NCBI RefSeq assembly: GCF_051020985.1
Contig: NC_135000.1
Coordinates: forward strand, 20,242,784-20,306,783
Direction of reading: 5' to 3'
Source: Nomia melanderi
Taxonomy: Eukaryota > Arthropoda > Insecta > Hymenoptera > Halictidae
DNA: 64,000 bases
Part shown: piece after piece, positions 1-12,300 of the stretch
How positions within the stretch are numbered: position 1 is the stretch's first letter
How the letters are laid out: the number at the start of each line of letters is the position of its first letter
Translations under genes and position numbers: made by a program
The notes under the pieces: generated by a model
Databases searched by the model: none
Seen by the model: only the letters and a program-made list of their open reading frames with translations
What the model was told of the DNA's origin: nothing

Positions 1-1250
1 TGAGGGTGAGTGAAGCACACGGGTGCACGGGAGAAAGAGCGAAGCTTAAGGAGATGAAACGTGACAGTGACGAGCGCCATCGAAGAGTCCCTCCTGAAAT
101 ACAAGGATAAGTACTGGAAACTTTTCATCGGGGATATTCTTGAAAATTAGTTCCCCAATGAAGTGTGGGAATATTACATCTCTTTCTCTTTTCAAAGAAC
201 TTTATGGTATAGATAGTATTTAAATATTGATTATTAATCGTATGATCGTATCAAATGCGTAATTCAAACTCAGCATAGTGAAAAGTTTAAGTGTTCAAGA
301 ATAACAAATTGATATTTATTTATACCATTTTTAACATTTCATGTTAGACACTACCTACTAAAATGATATTAGTTACTATAATGAAAATATTCGATACATT
401 CAACATAGAAATAACGGTGACTAGACTACAAACATATATGCAAATTCCTACTTTGCACAGCCTTAAAATTAATACAATTACACAGACTTTCACTTACAGC
501 ACTAATCATTATAACCCAAGCCTGAATTGAATATTACCGCAACACCATTAAATCCTCCACATCATGAATTACCTTTCGAACACTTTTACAGGACACGAAC
601 GTCCAAACACCGTCCAAGATCTAACGATCACCGCAAACAGTTCAGCTTACTCGAATACTTGCAAGGATTACCAAACTTCATCGGGAATGCCGTCTATCGA
701 TTTCCGTTTCGCCGGTCCGCTAAAAAGCTTTAATTGTTGCACAGTACCGTCCCCGGTGTCTTCGTTTCACAGCGGTATCTCGTCGCTAATTACAGTAACA
801 ACGTGCATTCCGTCGAATTTACGATTCCATCGGGGAGCCGTACTTTCAATACGATTATCGGACCGCGTCTTTCGGTAGGTTGGCAATTAATTCCGTCAGC
901 AATGCCACCTGTGAAGCGTTCGGAAGCGTTGCTTCGCCGCAGCACTGGCCCTGCCACGCGGAAGTTCCTGCATAATACTCTTTGCGAGCCGTTTGATCGA
1001 CGGTATAGACCGTTCACGAGGAGACGCGGAGTCCGGATTATAACTCGGTACGCGAAACGCTATTTTCCTTCGAGATCTGACCCGGGCACCGGTTAACAAT
1101 GAGCTTGGGAATAATAGAGCGGGAATAACAGGTGCTCTCGCGATCCGAGGCTAGCGCGCACACATTCGCCTCGAACGACTGTTTTCGTTCGGCCGCCTGC
1201 GTTCGTACGCGTTTATACGTATTAATATGATCGGTTATATAGTTGGCCAC
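1..1250. other. Non-coding region with a GC-rich island (about 560-1250)
   Basis: The first ~500 bases are AT-rich, and 420-560 is A/C-rich. The patch at about 560-1250 is CpG-rich with overlapping open frames on both strands, the usual by-product of GC-rich DNA with few stops. No splice-bounded coding exon or promoter is recognised. It could be intron or intergenic relative to the IgSF gene downstream. Confidence 0.45.
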
Positions 1251-1355
1251 TGTTCGGAATATAAGCAGGTTGAATAATGTCCTGGCTCAACTTGAGCAAA
1301 ATGGATTCGAGGGAAATGAGACTGTTGACTATGGTTTCTGCTATAGAGGGGGTAC
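1251..1355. repeat. Direct duplication, copy 1
   Basis: The segment beginning TGTTCGGAATATAAGC is repeated 274 bases downstream at 1525. Shared blocks include ATGTC(C/T)TGG, TCAACTTGAG, GGGAAATGAGACTGTT and ACTATGGTTTCTG, with scattered substitutions. Similarity fades after about 1355 but G/T-rich composition continues to about 1860. No gene lies in it. Confidence 0.7.
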
Positions 1356-1524
1356 GTGAGTGAGAGAGTGAGGAAACTCTAGGTTTTTTAAGTTGTTGCG
1401 AGTTGACGTTTTGGATGGAGACATTTGGGTCGAGGTTCAGTTAGGTTTTATTGTGTGTTTGAGTGGACTCCGTGCTGCTGTGTAATCCATATGATGAGGT
1501 GTTCACATGTGTTTAACTACTCGC

Positions 1525-1630
1525 TGTTCGAAATATAAACCGGTTGAGCAATGTCTTGGATCAACTTGAGTAAAATAATTTCGGGGGAAATGAGACTGTT
1601 AACTATGGTTTCTGGTATAAAAGGGGTACA
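1525..1630. repeat. Direct duplication, copy 2
   Basis: Partner of the copy at 1251. Both keep GGGAAATGAGACTGTT and ACTATGGTTTCTG, while the intervening bases differ by substitutions and small indels. It is best explained as an old local tandem duplication. No terminal inverted repeats are visible, so a transposon is not implied. Confidence 0.7.
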
Positions 1631-1910
1631 AGGGATACTTGGAAAAGATTGTTCCACAGAAAATGAGATAGTTAATTGAGCATGGTTCTTTGTGTAGACA
1701 GAATAAAGGGAAAGATGGTAAATATAAGAGAATGAGAGAGCGCAAATATAGGTTTCTCGAGATAATAGAAGTTGATAATTTCCGAGGAATATTATTTTTA
1801 GACAAAACCGTGTGGTATTATGTACGTCTTGTTGTGTACTGAGTTAGTGTGCTAGTGCAATTTTTCTGCAGGAACGTCTAATTGATGGTTGTTTATACAT
1901 TTGCTTGATT

Positions 1911-1938
1911 AAATAAAGTTTATACGTAAACTTTATTT
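1911..1938. repeat. Perfect 12-bp inverted repeat with 4-base loop
   Basis: Arms AAATAAAGTTTA and TAAACTTTATTT flank TACG. Each strand therefore carries an AATAAA poly(A)-signal-like hexamer. It may be a chance palindrome in AT-rich DNA or a back-to-back poly(A) signal; no transcript is visible on either side. Confidence 0.5.
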
Positions 1939-2372
1939 GGTCGACATTTCGTTTAAACATGATCTATTGTGATAGATTTGCTTCTGTGTCGTGTCTGTCT
2001 ATAAAAAGACCATTCTACTTAAAGGAATTGAATGTTTACTGTATTATAGAAGTGAAGTACTGTACTACTTGTGGACAAAATCGAAATAAATATAAATTGC
2101 GGAAAAAGTTCCTTTCGAGTGATTCTTCGTTTACTTGTGCTTTCAGTTTACTATATATTATTTCCTGTTTCACCGTTCACAGTACGATGAAAAAGAAACT
2201 TACAAAAGAAACATGTAACAAAACCATCTTCATAAAGTGGTTCAACTTCATGTTTCCTCATTTTACTTCCTTATCAAAGAACTTACGTACCTTCTTCGTG
2301 AGATGGTTGATTTCAGATCGATTCACTTTATTCGTTCATGAGAGGAAATCTATCGACTCGTTTGACAGAACC

Positions 2373-2575
2373 ATTCATTTCAGTTCTGTGACTAGACAAT
2401 CCATTTTAATCAAGTCCTCATTCTGCATCATCGTAGCAATCTTTAGACGAGGCTGTTCTACTAGCCTCATTTTAGACACATTTATCCTCTGAGTTTGATC
2501 CCACGCTGGTCCATTCTACTGCCCCATTAAACGTTGTTACATTCTACTGATCTGATTCGGTCTGACGAAGTGTTA
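2373..2575 (+). repeat. Decayed ~29-bp minisatellite, cluster 1
   Basis: TTCTACT recurs at 2456, 2514 and 2542, spacings of 58 and 28, about two and one units of 29. The last units read CATTCTACTGCCCCATT and CATTCTACTGATCTGATT. More degenerate units seem to extend left to about 2373. The unit resembles those at 18.85 and 25.4 kb (core YTACTNRTCTGAYNA). Confidence 0.45.
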
Positions 2576-3894
2576 AGCAGCGCATTAGGTCTCAAGGGCA
2601 GCATTAATTATACCTTCAATATTTTTAGAAATTCTGACGTATTTTTCACGTACTTTTTTATTAACATCCGAAATAAATTTCCCAAAACGGAATTGTATTA
2701 TACTATAAAATACTTATGACGGTAGAGAAATTAGTCATCAAGTACTTTACTTAAAGACTTCAAAGTGGACAATTTTTTTCAAATGGAATCGTGTTATGTT
2801 TAATATACTGGCGAATAAAATTTATGGTTTTTTATGTAAAACGTATTAAGCGATTCATTTCCGAAAACCATTAATTTTAATTAGTCTTCAAAGGAATAAA
2901 ATTAATTCTGATCATCTGACCCAACTCCGACGGGAACACAGACTCCGAACAAAACATAATAATCAGGGATGCATATTTAAAATAAATTTCGGTACAGAAC
3001 GTGTCAAAGAAAATGAGAAATATTATTCCATAAAGGTTAAACTGATTTAAACGCAAGTACTTCACATATACTCCGTTTCCATAACTTCTATTAAATCCGC
3101 TTAAAATAACTTTTTGCTTCACCATTAATCACGGAACCGTATCCGTTTCTGCGATTCTCTTACGGACCCATTTAACCCGTGGCATTCTGAATTAAATCAC
3201 TGGTGTGTTTATTGAAACTGTTTCATTTGTAACCATCATATAACGAACGGATATTTCCATCCATGATAGAAGTTTCCTTGTAATTAGATCTTAGAGAAAA
3301 ATTACTTCAATTTCAGAAATAAGTAAAATGAAATTAATTAAATCCTATGTATTCTGTTGACTTCATAAATCACAATAATTTTGAAACGTTATGTACAGAT
3401 TCTTACATCAAATCTTGAAAATATGTTCATTCATTATTATAAACCACAGAACTAAATTAATTACCTGAGAATATAAAAAAAGAACGAAATTTCATACAAA
3501 AACACAACCGTCGTTAAATTAGTGGCAACAGACAAACCTCCAACGAATTAACTCTAAAAATTCCATACCAAAAAACTGACAAACTTAATATCCGAGCAAT
3601 CCTTTTATTTAACAATAAGCGTACGAATCTATTAAATAACCAATTTTAAAATCCGATATAAAGCTCTGCGTTTTTCTCTTTCACTTACTTCACATCAGTT
3701 CCAATATTCTCGAATTAATCACTTTTTCAATTTTAGCCTTCCCTTTTGTGTCTTTTTCCACTAAGAAAACTTGATCATTCAACTTATGTTCCTTCATTTT
3801 GGAGCCAGTTACTTGACTGACAGGAATGGGTATATACAAGGTGCCTGACCATTCAGCATTAAGAGTGCTTACGTATTATACGAACAACCCTTGT

Positions 3895-3945
3895 TTTTAA
3901 TAAATAAAATATTAATAATAATAACAACAATAAAGATAATAATGA
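3895..3945. repeat. AAT/ATA-rich simple repeat
   Basis: An imperfect run of AAT trinucleotides with AAC interruptions in AT-rich DNA. No associated gene. Confidence 0.6.
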
Positions 3946-4040
3946 AAATAGAAAATTAATACTGTGTCGCAATATGAAATAAATACTAATGGATACCTAC
4001 CCCAGATGACTGACCAGTGCAACTTTCAGAAAACAAAGGT

Positions 4041-4569
4041 ACAATACGTAAGTACTCTATCAAGTTCTAGCCCCCTTCATCGAGAAAACGGCGATTCTTC
4101 GACGAAGGGACGCATGACAAAGAAATTTCTCGGGGACGCATACGACTCCAAGTGAAGGCGAATCTCGCAGCCCCTTCCCCAATCTTGCCGCGGCGACTTC
4201 GACCCTCGAAATCAAGTCTCCGCGGTGTGCGGCGACGAGTTTGCGCCTCGCCGGCACGAAGGATCTAACGAGGCTAATCGGCCGCAAGGACGTCAATGAT
4301 TTTCACCAGCCAGTAATTTAACTAATTGTCTCCGGGGACGGCGGATTTCGGTTACGAACTGTCGAAGCCGCAGACGCTCGTCCTTGGATTACGAAACGAG
4401 CCTCGTTACTGTCGTTAACGATCCGCTTTCATCCGTCCGCGTGACGAGTCCCCATAAACGTGACCCACCGGAAGGAACTCAGCCGCGGCGGAGGCGTGCA
4501 GCATCGATCAGGAACACCGGAAGCTCTCCGCTGCGGCGAGCTTTCTATTATCGACGACGCCAACTCGTA
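4041..4569. other. GC-rich, CpG-rich island
   Basis: Sharply GC-rich against its AT-rich surroundings, with many CpGs. The overlapping open frames on both strands have no recognisable product. It leads directly into a polypyrimidine tract. Confidence 0.5.
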
Positions 4570-5290
4570 CCAACCCCCTCTCACCCTAAAGAAATACTAG
4601 TTTCTCTCCCCCCCTCTCTCTCTCTATTGTTTGACATCTTTCTGATTCTTTCCTTTCTTCCTTCAATTCTCTCTCATTTAACATCTTTATTTCTCCTCTC
4701 TTCCTTCTCTTTCTTATTTAACCTATTTTACTATCCTCTCTTTTTCCGCTTCTTCCTTGTCTGTTTCTCTTGCTCGATGTCTATTTACCGTACTTTTACC
4801 TTCCTCTTGTTTGGCGTTTCTTTTCCTTTTCTCTATATTTCTGTCGATTGTTACTTCTTCCTTTTCTTCCTCTTCTCTTTCTTCTCTCTACTCCAATTTC
4901 CCTCCTCTACTCTATTCTTCTTACTTGGTTCCCTCCTTTCTCTTTATATTTATCTCTTACTTCCCCTTTTCTCTTGATTAACACTAAAACTACCGGACGG
5001 GTCAAACAGATCTACTTTAGAATTTTCATTTTGCAAGTATTCAAATCATGAAGAGGTTTTTGCGAAAGAATTCAAATCAAATTTTCGTATTTCAACAGGC
5101 AGGAGACTAGGAGATCCTTCGAATCTCAAGAAACGTATTGTTCTAAGTTTGATAAATAATTAGAAATATGCCATTATAATTGTTCGGTAGTTTTAGTGTT
5201 AACATCTCCGTCCCTTCTCTGTTTCCTTCTTTCTTCCGTATCTCTTGCGTTTAACATCTGTCTCTCTCTCCTCTAGCTCTATCCTCTGCT
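4570..5290. repeat. Polypyrimidine (C/T) tract interrupted by a MITE
   Basis: The plus strand is almost entirely C and T from about 4570 to 4977, including a (CT)n run near 4600-4625, and resumes from 5203 to about 5290. A TTAA element at 4978-5202 sits between the halves, so the tract probably predates the insertion. The long open frames across it are a by-product of the biased composition. Confidence 0.7.
4978..5202. mobile_element. TTAA-flanked MITE (piggyBac-type), 225 bp
   Basis: Both ends read TTAACACTAAAACTACCG in opposite orientation; the first 21 positions match at 20. TTAA at each end is the expected piggyBac-superfamily target duplication. The interior has no coding capacity, so it is non-autonomous. 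The near-perfect ends suggest the least decayed TTAA element here. Confidence 0.85.
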
Positions 5291-6507
5291 TGTCCCTCCG
5301 TTTTGCAGTTAACACTGACGTCCCGCAATCGCAAACGGAGCACTGGGCCTCGTGCATGAGTTTCCCGATCACGTCATCGTCCCCACGAAACTTGACTGTA
5401 CGGGTCTTGGTACGTGCCGTCCCTCGAAGTACGCCCGGCCGCAAGCCGGGCGCTACTTGTAATTGATTTACAGGCTTCGCATCGAGAACCGGCCCCGAAT
5501 ATCCATCCACGGTGCTCTGACGTGAACAAACTAAGGAGACAACCTTCCTTCTACGCTCCATTTAGGCAACCCCCCGTTCGACACCCTTCACGGCAGCTAT
5601 TGATGGCAACGCGACGACTTCCAGCAAACGAAATCCTCGAATATCGCAATTCGACGCGCGGAGGGTTCCTTCAGACTGTTTATCGCGTTCAGATTGCGTC
5701 TCCTGGGTGATTGATACGTGACGCGCGGCTTGGAATTAGTTCCTGGCTCTTGGATTGTGTGAGTTTGATTGGATCCCGATTTTTCGAGGGTTTATTCAAT
5801 CTTCGGGTAGTAGACGATTTGGATTTGAGTTGTTATAAAATATCTTAAACAGGTTTGAAGGAATTGTAGGTTCCATTTTATGCTTAGTTTTATTTGCCTA
5901 TTTTATGATTACTTATATCTGTTAATATAATGAGTAAATGTGGAAATTAGGGAGTTAGTGGATATGCAAAAATGACAATTGCTGTTTACGTATTACAGTA
6001 ACTATATATTAATTATGTTTAAATAATTATTAAATTATAAATAATAGATTATTTTGAAGAATTTAAATAAAAGAAATTTTACGTATTCAGAAGATTATTG
6101 GTCTATATCAATTTCGATAGACAATACATTCAAGATACGTCATCGGAAATACTTACAGATACCACTATCAAGTTCAGGCCAGTTACATTTTTCCGATATC
6201 AACCGTTACTCATTCAGACACCTATAGAACTTTGCCTGGATCTGCGAATTCGGGCGCCACGGGATCGCTCGTTCTGTTCTGTAGCCGCAGCTGCAGCCCC
6301 CGAGGGGATTAGGTCTAATAATTAGTATCTTCCGTGAATGACCAATCGAAGCCTAGCAAACCGATCAACGTTGAACTCCTGGCTTTAGCCTATTGCTCCA
6401 GATGTTAGCTGCGAATTTGTCACGTCGCTGAAAGTGGTACTTGGAGCTACTAGGTAAATTAGAGAGTTCGTTTCCAATACATTTGAAAAATGTAATATTA
6501 AAACGTA
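5291..6507. other. Non-coding: GC-rich patch then AT-rich DNA
   Basis: The GC-rich island begun at 4041 continues to about 5740 and is followed by G/T-rich sequence to about 5960. The rest is AT-rich, with a small GC-rich patch near 6230-6320. No exon recognised. Confidence 0.45.
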
Positions 6508-6896
6508 AAGTGGTGTTCAAAAGTTCCCGACCATATCGTTTTTGGAACTGAGTCCATGCCACGCCGATTTTCCGCTGTCATTAATGCAAAGTGTATAGCT
6601 ATAAAATACTAAGTGTAATATGTTAAATACTATATACATTAAATTATTATTATAACAGAAAACAGGCGTTACTTTCTTTTTTAAACACTTTGGTCGACAA
6701 AGAACTTGAACTTTGAACTTGCTGAGTTATTTATTTCTAAGAAATATGTATAAAGAATAAATAGTGTTGATTTGTTTACAGTATTCCCTCGTGCAATATG
6801 TCCTTTATATGTCATAATAATAAAAAGTTCTTAAAGTCCTTATTGTAGAAGAAAAAATCTAAAAACGATTTGGTCGGGAACTCTTCAACGTCAATG
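6508..6896. mobile_element. Tc1/mariner-like MITE, 389 bp, TA target site
   Basis: Long inverted ends share AGTTCCCGACC followed by A(T/A)ATCGTTTTT; the outer parts read TGTTCAAAAG on the left and CGTTGAAGAG on the right (reverse-complemented). TA dinucleotides sit at equal distance outside both ends (6506-6507 and 6897-6898). The interior is AT-rich without a transposase frame. The superfamily is inferred from the TA site and end style. Confidence 0.75.
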
Positions 6897-9146
6897 TATT
6901 CATTCCACCGAGGACATTAGTTTTAGCTAATTTGCGGTGCGAATTCTACGGAATTCAAATTGTTTACTACTGGCAAAAAGAAACGAAAAATTTTATAATT
7001 ACAATTATTAAATCTACAGCTCTTTTCGACGCTTACCTCGCAATGCATTTTATATACATATACATATATGAGTAAATAAGGATAAGTCCGGATTCTTTAA
7101 GCAAGAAAATACTGTCTTCAATCGCTATGCAAATTATTTCATACTTAAATATTTACAATTACTATAGAATAGTGAAAGTTCAGATACGTTGGTAGCTACT
7201 CAAAATATTTCCCAAGGCGATAAATGTCTATATATGTAATCTGAAGATGAATATTATACTTGCAAGAAGTTCGTAGTTAGAACATCACACCTCTATAATT
7301 GAGCTACGTCGAAACCAGGTGTAGCGAAGTAGAAGGCACGTATTATCGAGCAAAGTACAATACTGTCTGCAGACGGATGGATAGAAAGCGCACAATTACT
7401 CTACAGTAATGCAGAATGGGGTCTGTCTTGTAGTCGAAGAATACAGATTCCACGATTCAAGACGATGTTTAGTCAGACGAACAGATAAGAGAACCATGTC
7501 CAGGATGGACAGTGGATCAAGCACTATTTATAGTCAGTTCATTTGTAACTGGCAAAAATTCCTAAAATACGAATAATCAATTATATTCCTAGAAATTAAT
7601 GGTATTGTTATTTTATTTTCATCGCGAAGGATTGTCCAATTGAAAAACGAAATATTTTCACTGTTCTAATTTATATAGAATTACCTATGACACTAAGCAC
7701 CTATATAAGCAATCCTTTGCTAAAGTTATTCGCTCAAGCAACAATTCTCAATTTCCTCTCGAAGTAGCATAAGCATTATCTACAGCCAGACATACAAGAT
7801 TCTTACATTAAAATATTCATCGAACAAAACATGCACGCTTCCCGGAGCACGAAGTGTTATTTAAAACTTAACATTCAACGTAGCATAACTAACATCTCTA
7901 ATTCGACACTTTCAACGAACATAACTAACCATTGATCAGGTAGAAAATGCATCCTCTGTTATTATAGAAAATGAGGCAACCACAACCCAGATAAAAGAGG
8001 AGTGCATAAACGCCGTGCATAATAGGACCGTTGTAAAATTGCACAGTTATTACACACCATCGGGTGAAGCCGGTAAATTATAGATCAGACAAGCTTCGAT
8101 AACTCCATCCACTTATTGCATGAAACGGAGACCCTATCGTCTAACCATGTAATCACAAAGATAAGCAATTTCTAACCAACCACAAAAATTAGACCCTTAT
8201 CTTTTCTAAAAGAAAGATGTAAGAATAAAGGACAAAAATATAAATTCTGCTCTGGAAACTACATATTACTACCCATGCGCAAACTTATTTTTGCTTGTAT
8301 CATACAGGTTATTTAAGTCAGCGGATCACCTTGTAGAATCTTTTTATATTGCCTTCTAATTGTAAGAAAAATAAATATCAATCACAGTTCGTTTCACACG
8401 AAACAGTGGCATTCAACGTCAGTCTTTTCTAATCAAATATTCTACAAGAACGCCCGAATTTCAATATTTCATCCGAATAACATAAAGACGCCGCTGTCGC
8501 GATTGAAAGTTTCCCGTCAACTGTAGGCAGACACCTTACGAATGGCGGTATTTACTGAGGATCCGCGGCGGTGGTCGGTCGGCACGGAAATAGTGGAGCC
8601 CGACCCCTGCTCCCGTCTCGTAAAATTGGAAAGAGAACCACGGTATGCATGCCCCATTTCCCGTTGGCCTTCGTTACACTCGTTACAAAGTCGACGAGAG
8701 ATTCCCGATACGACCTATATTTCAAGGTGTCCCGGACTCGCGTACGCCGGGCTCAATGCGGGGACAAGAGTTTCGCCGCCGCTGGTCTCGGTATCCAGCG
8801 ATTTTACGATCCGCCGCGATACGGTCAGGGTCCACGGGAATTTTCGAACCTTCCGTCCCTTTCTCTTTGCTCGTACGCCCCTATTCGAGAAGGGAAACGT
8901 AAAAAGTTGGTCGAATCGATGGCGAGCTCTTTTCACGTATCATCAATCTTCAATCCTTTCATTACTGCGACTAAGTTGCTCGCCAAATGTAATGTTAAAT
9001 TAGTTCAATTAACAATCAGTTAAATTAATTAGCAAAGTGAAGATTTGTTGTTTTAAATATTAAACAAAGCGTTATTAATACTTCGATCAGTCACATATAG
9101 AAATTCCACAAGATCCATGCTCTTTATTTAATAAAACAATCATGTT
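6897..9146. other. Non-coding AT-rich DNA with a GC island at about 8480-8940
   Basis: 7260-7530 contains loosely repeated phrases around GTCAGACGAACAG that may be a very decayed relative of the 29-bp minisatellite. The island at 8480-8940 has open frames on both strands but no recognisable domain or splice-bounded exon. Confidence 0.4.
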
Positions 9147-9388
9147 TTAACCACTTCACTGCGTTCAACGAGTACACGTGTCGTCTTCAACCTTGAAATG
9201 ATACCAATTTTTTCAGCGATAGATTCTATATCTATCCAGGTAAACAATCTTCCTTGTTCTTCTTTGGGTTTTCATTAAAGTATATCGTAGCCACATTAGT
9301 ACTGCGTCTGACGAGTACACACTTCATTTTTTGATTTCATTGCAAAACGAGAGAATTTTCGAACTAAACTCCACAGTTAACAGGTTCG
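9147..9388. mobile_element. TTAA MITE family B, copy 1 (~242 bp)
   Basis: Homologous along its length to the copy at 23872. Shared blocks include CGAGTA(C/T)ACACGT, CCTTGAAAT, CAGGTAAAC and the end CCACAGTTAACAGGTT. The left TTAA is intact (9147-9150); the right one has decayed to TTCG. Each copy holds two internal versions of GCGT(T/C)TGACGAGT or a close variant. No coding capacity. Confidence 0.75.
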
Positions 9389-12300
9389 GCAATAACGCAC
9401 AGAAATATTACTCTTTCAACTTTCCTTCGTTCCATAGATCCTAACAAAAACGTCCTCGCACAAAAGCTTCGCCACAGAAATTAATTTCCAACGTACAACA
9501 GGAACAACGGCCGAAATCTCAATTCAAATCCCTAAAGCGTAACAAACCTGTACGCCACGAACTGGTTCCACATAAATTCCATCATACCAATCAGTTGAAA
9601 ACGATCCGACGGCAACACTGGTATCGAAAGGGTTAAATCTGAAAGAAACGCGACGACCTATTTGTTCTCAATATCGGTCCTTCTGCACGGAATCACGGCT
9701 CGATTTTCAACTTGGCCGACGGTCCCTTCCCGCTTAAAAGTCGCGTCCCCCTTTTCCCTCGGCCGTCGTCGGCGAGCCGAGGAGAGGGGGCGGAAAAACA
9801 AGAAGTCTTGGACTGTTGCCGCGACGCTCCGCACTCGTAAGATATTCCCGAATGGAACGCGAAGTTACGTTACCCTCGGATAAAGGGAGATTAGCGGGAG
9901 TTGTCTCCGCGCCAAAAGAGGCCAATACCCGTTACGTCGTCAGTCGGGCCGATCTCTCCTACCCCGCCCTTTACCCTTTACCCCCTTTGCCTTTTTATCC
10001 TTGCCCGGACGCTTTTATTCTCCGCGTCTCTTTTGTCCCCGCCGTCTCCGGCCGGCACGACGCGCGTTCGCAACGGCGGATGCCAGCGATTGCCGATTCA
10101 ACGAGACTCTCGCTTACTCCGACTCTCCAGCTTGCTTCCTTTTTCCGTCGTGCTTCATAGAAAAGTGTAAGTAATACGGGAAAATAGCAGGGAACGCGAA
10201 CCGGGACGTCCGGGGTTTGCATTCATAAGCAGCTCTTACGGGGACGACCATTCATAAACGGACGGACATTACGGTGATTGAGCTCGGGGTTTCTTGAACC
10301 TGCGTGGCTCGATGGGAGCGTGTAGCTGGATGATTGGTTGGGGGATGAATCGTGAATTCTGTGAATTGATGGAATTGCTATTTGCGAGGGTTGGACGTAA
10401 GTGGAGTTTGACGGGATTTTAGTGTAATATAGAGTTCGATGCGATGTTTTACGTGTGAGTTCTATGTCGATGGAAAGTGAAGTGATAATGAAGAAGTTAA
10501 GCATAGTTTAACATGTAGGCATTTTATTGTAGGAAGGTTTCTGCTTCGAATCAAGTATTCGTTTCATTTCGAAATGATCATTAAGAAATCTATCAAATTA
10601 AAGAAATTATTTGCTATCAAAAGTAGAGCATATTATAGAAATTGAATGAATTATTAAAATCCAAGCGCAGAAACCACTAAATGAACTAACAAAAGGCGCA
10701 TAACTCTATTTAAAAGATACAGCTTGTTCTTCACATCTCTGAAATGATTAATATAACGAAACATTTGCTTAAATTGAGATATATACACCGCGTACAATTT
10801 AATCTTAAGTAAATTGAATAATTAAATAATTAAATATTCATTTGAATATAGAATACTTAAAAACAGTTCATGAATACCAATCATAGACACACTGTAGACG
10901 TTGCATAGACCAGTTACTGAATTCAGAATACGTCGATCGTCTGGCCACGAGACGGTGAGCGTCACACGACAATCACGAAGTTGACGCGACACGGAACTCT
11001 GTTAATTCTGTTAATTCCATCGAGGAAGATGGCTTCGTTGGTACGCGCGAGCAGACTGAACGGAAGAAAAAAGAACTAGATGGAACAAGATTACTTTAGC
11101 ATATCCCTTTCCTTCGACTGGCCGGGTATCCTCTTCCCCACACCTCTTTCTCTCGCTCAGTCCCCTTTTCCCTCTCTGTTTCTCATTCTTATTCTCGCTT
11201 AGGATCTTCGATCTCGGCTTCCATTGAAAATTCATTTCATCCGTCGGATCCCATGGCCAATCTTCCCTTTCATTTAATCCGTAGATGCCGCCTGCGATAT
11301 CCTCTTTGCTGATTGTCAAAGTGAGGATCACGAAGACGTTTCAAGTCGGAAGTTAACTTGTTCGGGAAAGGAGAATCCAAAGTGGCAGCTGGCTGCATTA
11401 ACCCGGCTAAGCGTGCCGATATTCGTCTCGGGATACGTTTACGATTCAATGAAGCGTCGCCGTTTTCTATAAATAATTCCACTCCGTTTAAGAAATCATA
11501 TTTTTCTCAATTGATCTAATGTACCCTGTAAGTGATCACAGTATATAAATAAGAAGATTTATAAAGTTTAAACACACTTTTCCGGTATCAACAAATAGCG
11601 TATGCATTTTTTTCGCGTAATCGTAAACAAATTTCAATATTCTATTCCATCGTGAATTTCGAATACGATTTTTATTACGAGGAAATGTGAACATAAATTT
11701 CATAGAAAATAATTCATCGTAAGGTATCATCTCAGAGAAGAATACAAAAGATAAAACAGCAATACAAAGCTCACCAAATTATACGGAAAAATGCAGAAAA
11801 TATAAATTTCTCGTTTATATCTCTAATAACTCAAAAAAGCAATGATTGCATCATTAATACATACAAAAAGAATTTACATGCAGTTTTATTTCCTGAGTTC
11901 GTAGTACATGGACGTATACGTGAATCGTATCACAGGTTATCCAAATCTTCGTATCGCTGCTTTTCATAAAGTTTCAACAAATACAGGAATGTTCGCAATC
12001 ATCCCATCAATTTCCATGGAATAAAAATTCTACGCTCTCTCCCTATAACGACTTCCCTTCATTTCTGGTTCGCCCTTCCCATTCCTACAATCTCTTCGTT
12101 ACATTTCAAAAATTCTTCAAATAAATCTTCTCCATTCACATTTGCTCCGTATATCGCCCTATTCAAACTAATACGAAGAGGCTCCCCCAAAGCGAGTAGT
12201 CAGAGGAATCGTTCTATTTATGGCGTAACCACAGATCTCTAATCAAGACTCAAAGGAACTCATTTCTGTCGGGCTTCGCCGACGTCTCCCTCCTCTCATG

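Larger units (their letters stand above)
1939..4040. other. AT-rich non-coding stretch
   Basis: No exon or transposon is recognised. A 177-codon open frame at 1959-2492 lacks recognisable motifs and overlaps a decayed minisatellite at its 3' end. 3480-3600 is A/C-rich, the left flank of the GC island at 4041. An AAT-rich simple repeat lies near 3900-3945. Confidence 0.5.

Noticed and set aside
75..150. Short helical-looking frame ending in a stop (AIEESLLKYKDKYWKLF)
   Set aside because: Only about 26 codons, no clear acceptor, no family recognised; could be a terminal exon fragment but is not supportable.
1959..2492. 177-codon open reading frame
   Set aside because: No recognisable domain, biased composition, no splice or promoter context, and its 3' part overlaps a decayed minisatellite.
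4384..4977. 197-codon open reading frame rich in Phe, Leu and Ser
   Set aside because: Mostly translation of a polypyrimidine tract; similar frames are open in the other forward phases, as expected from C/T-only sequence.
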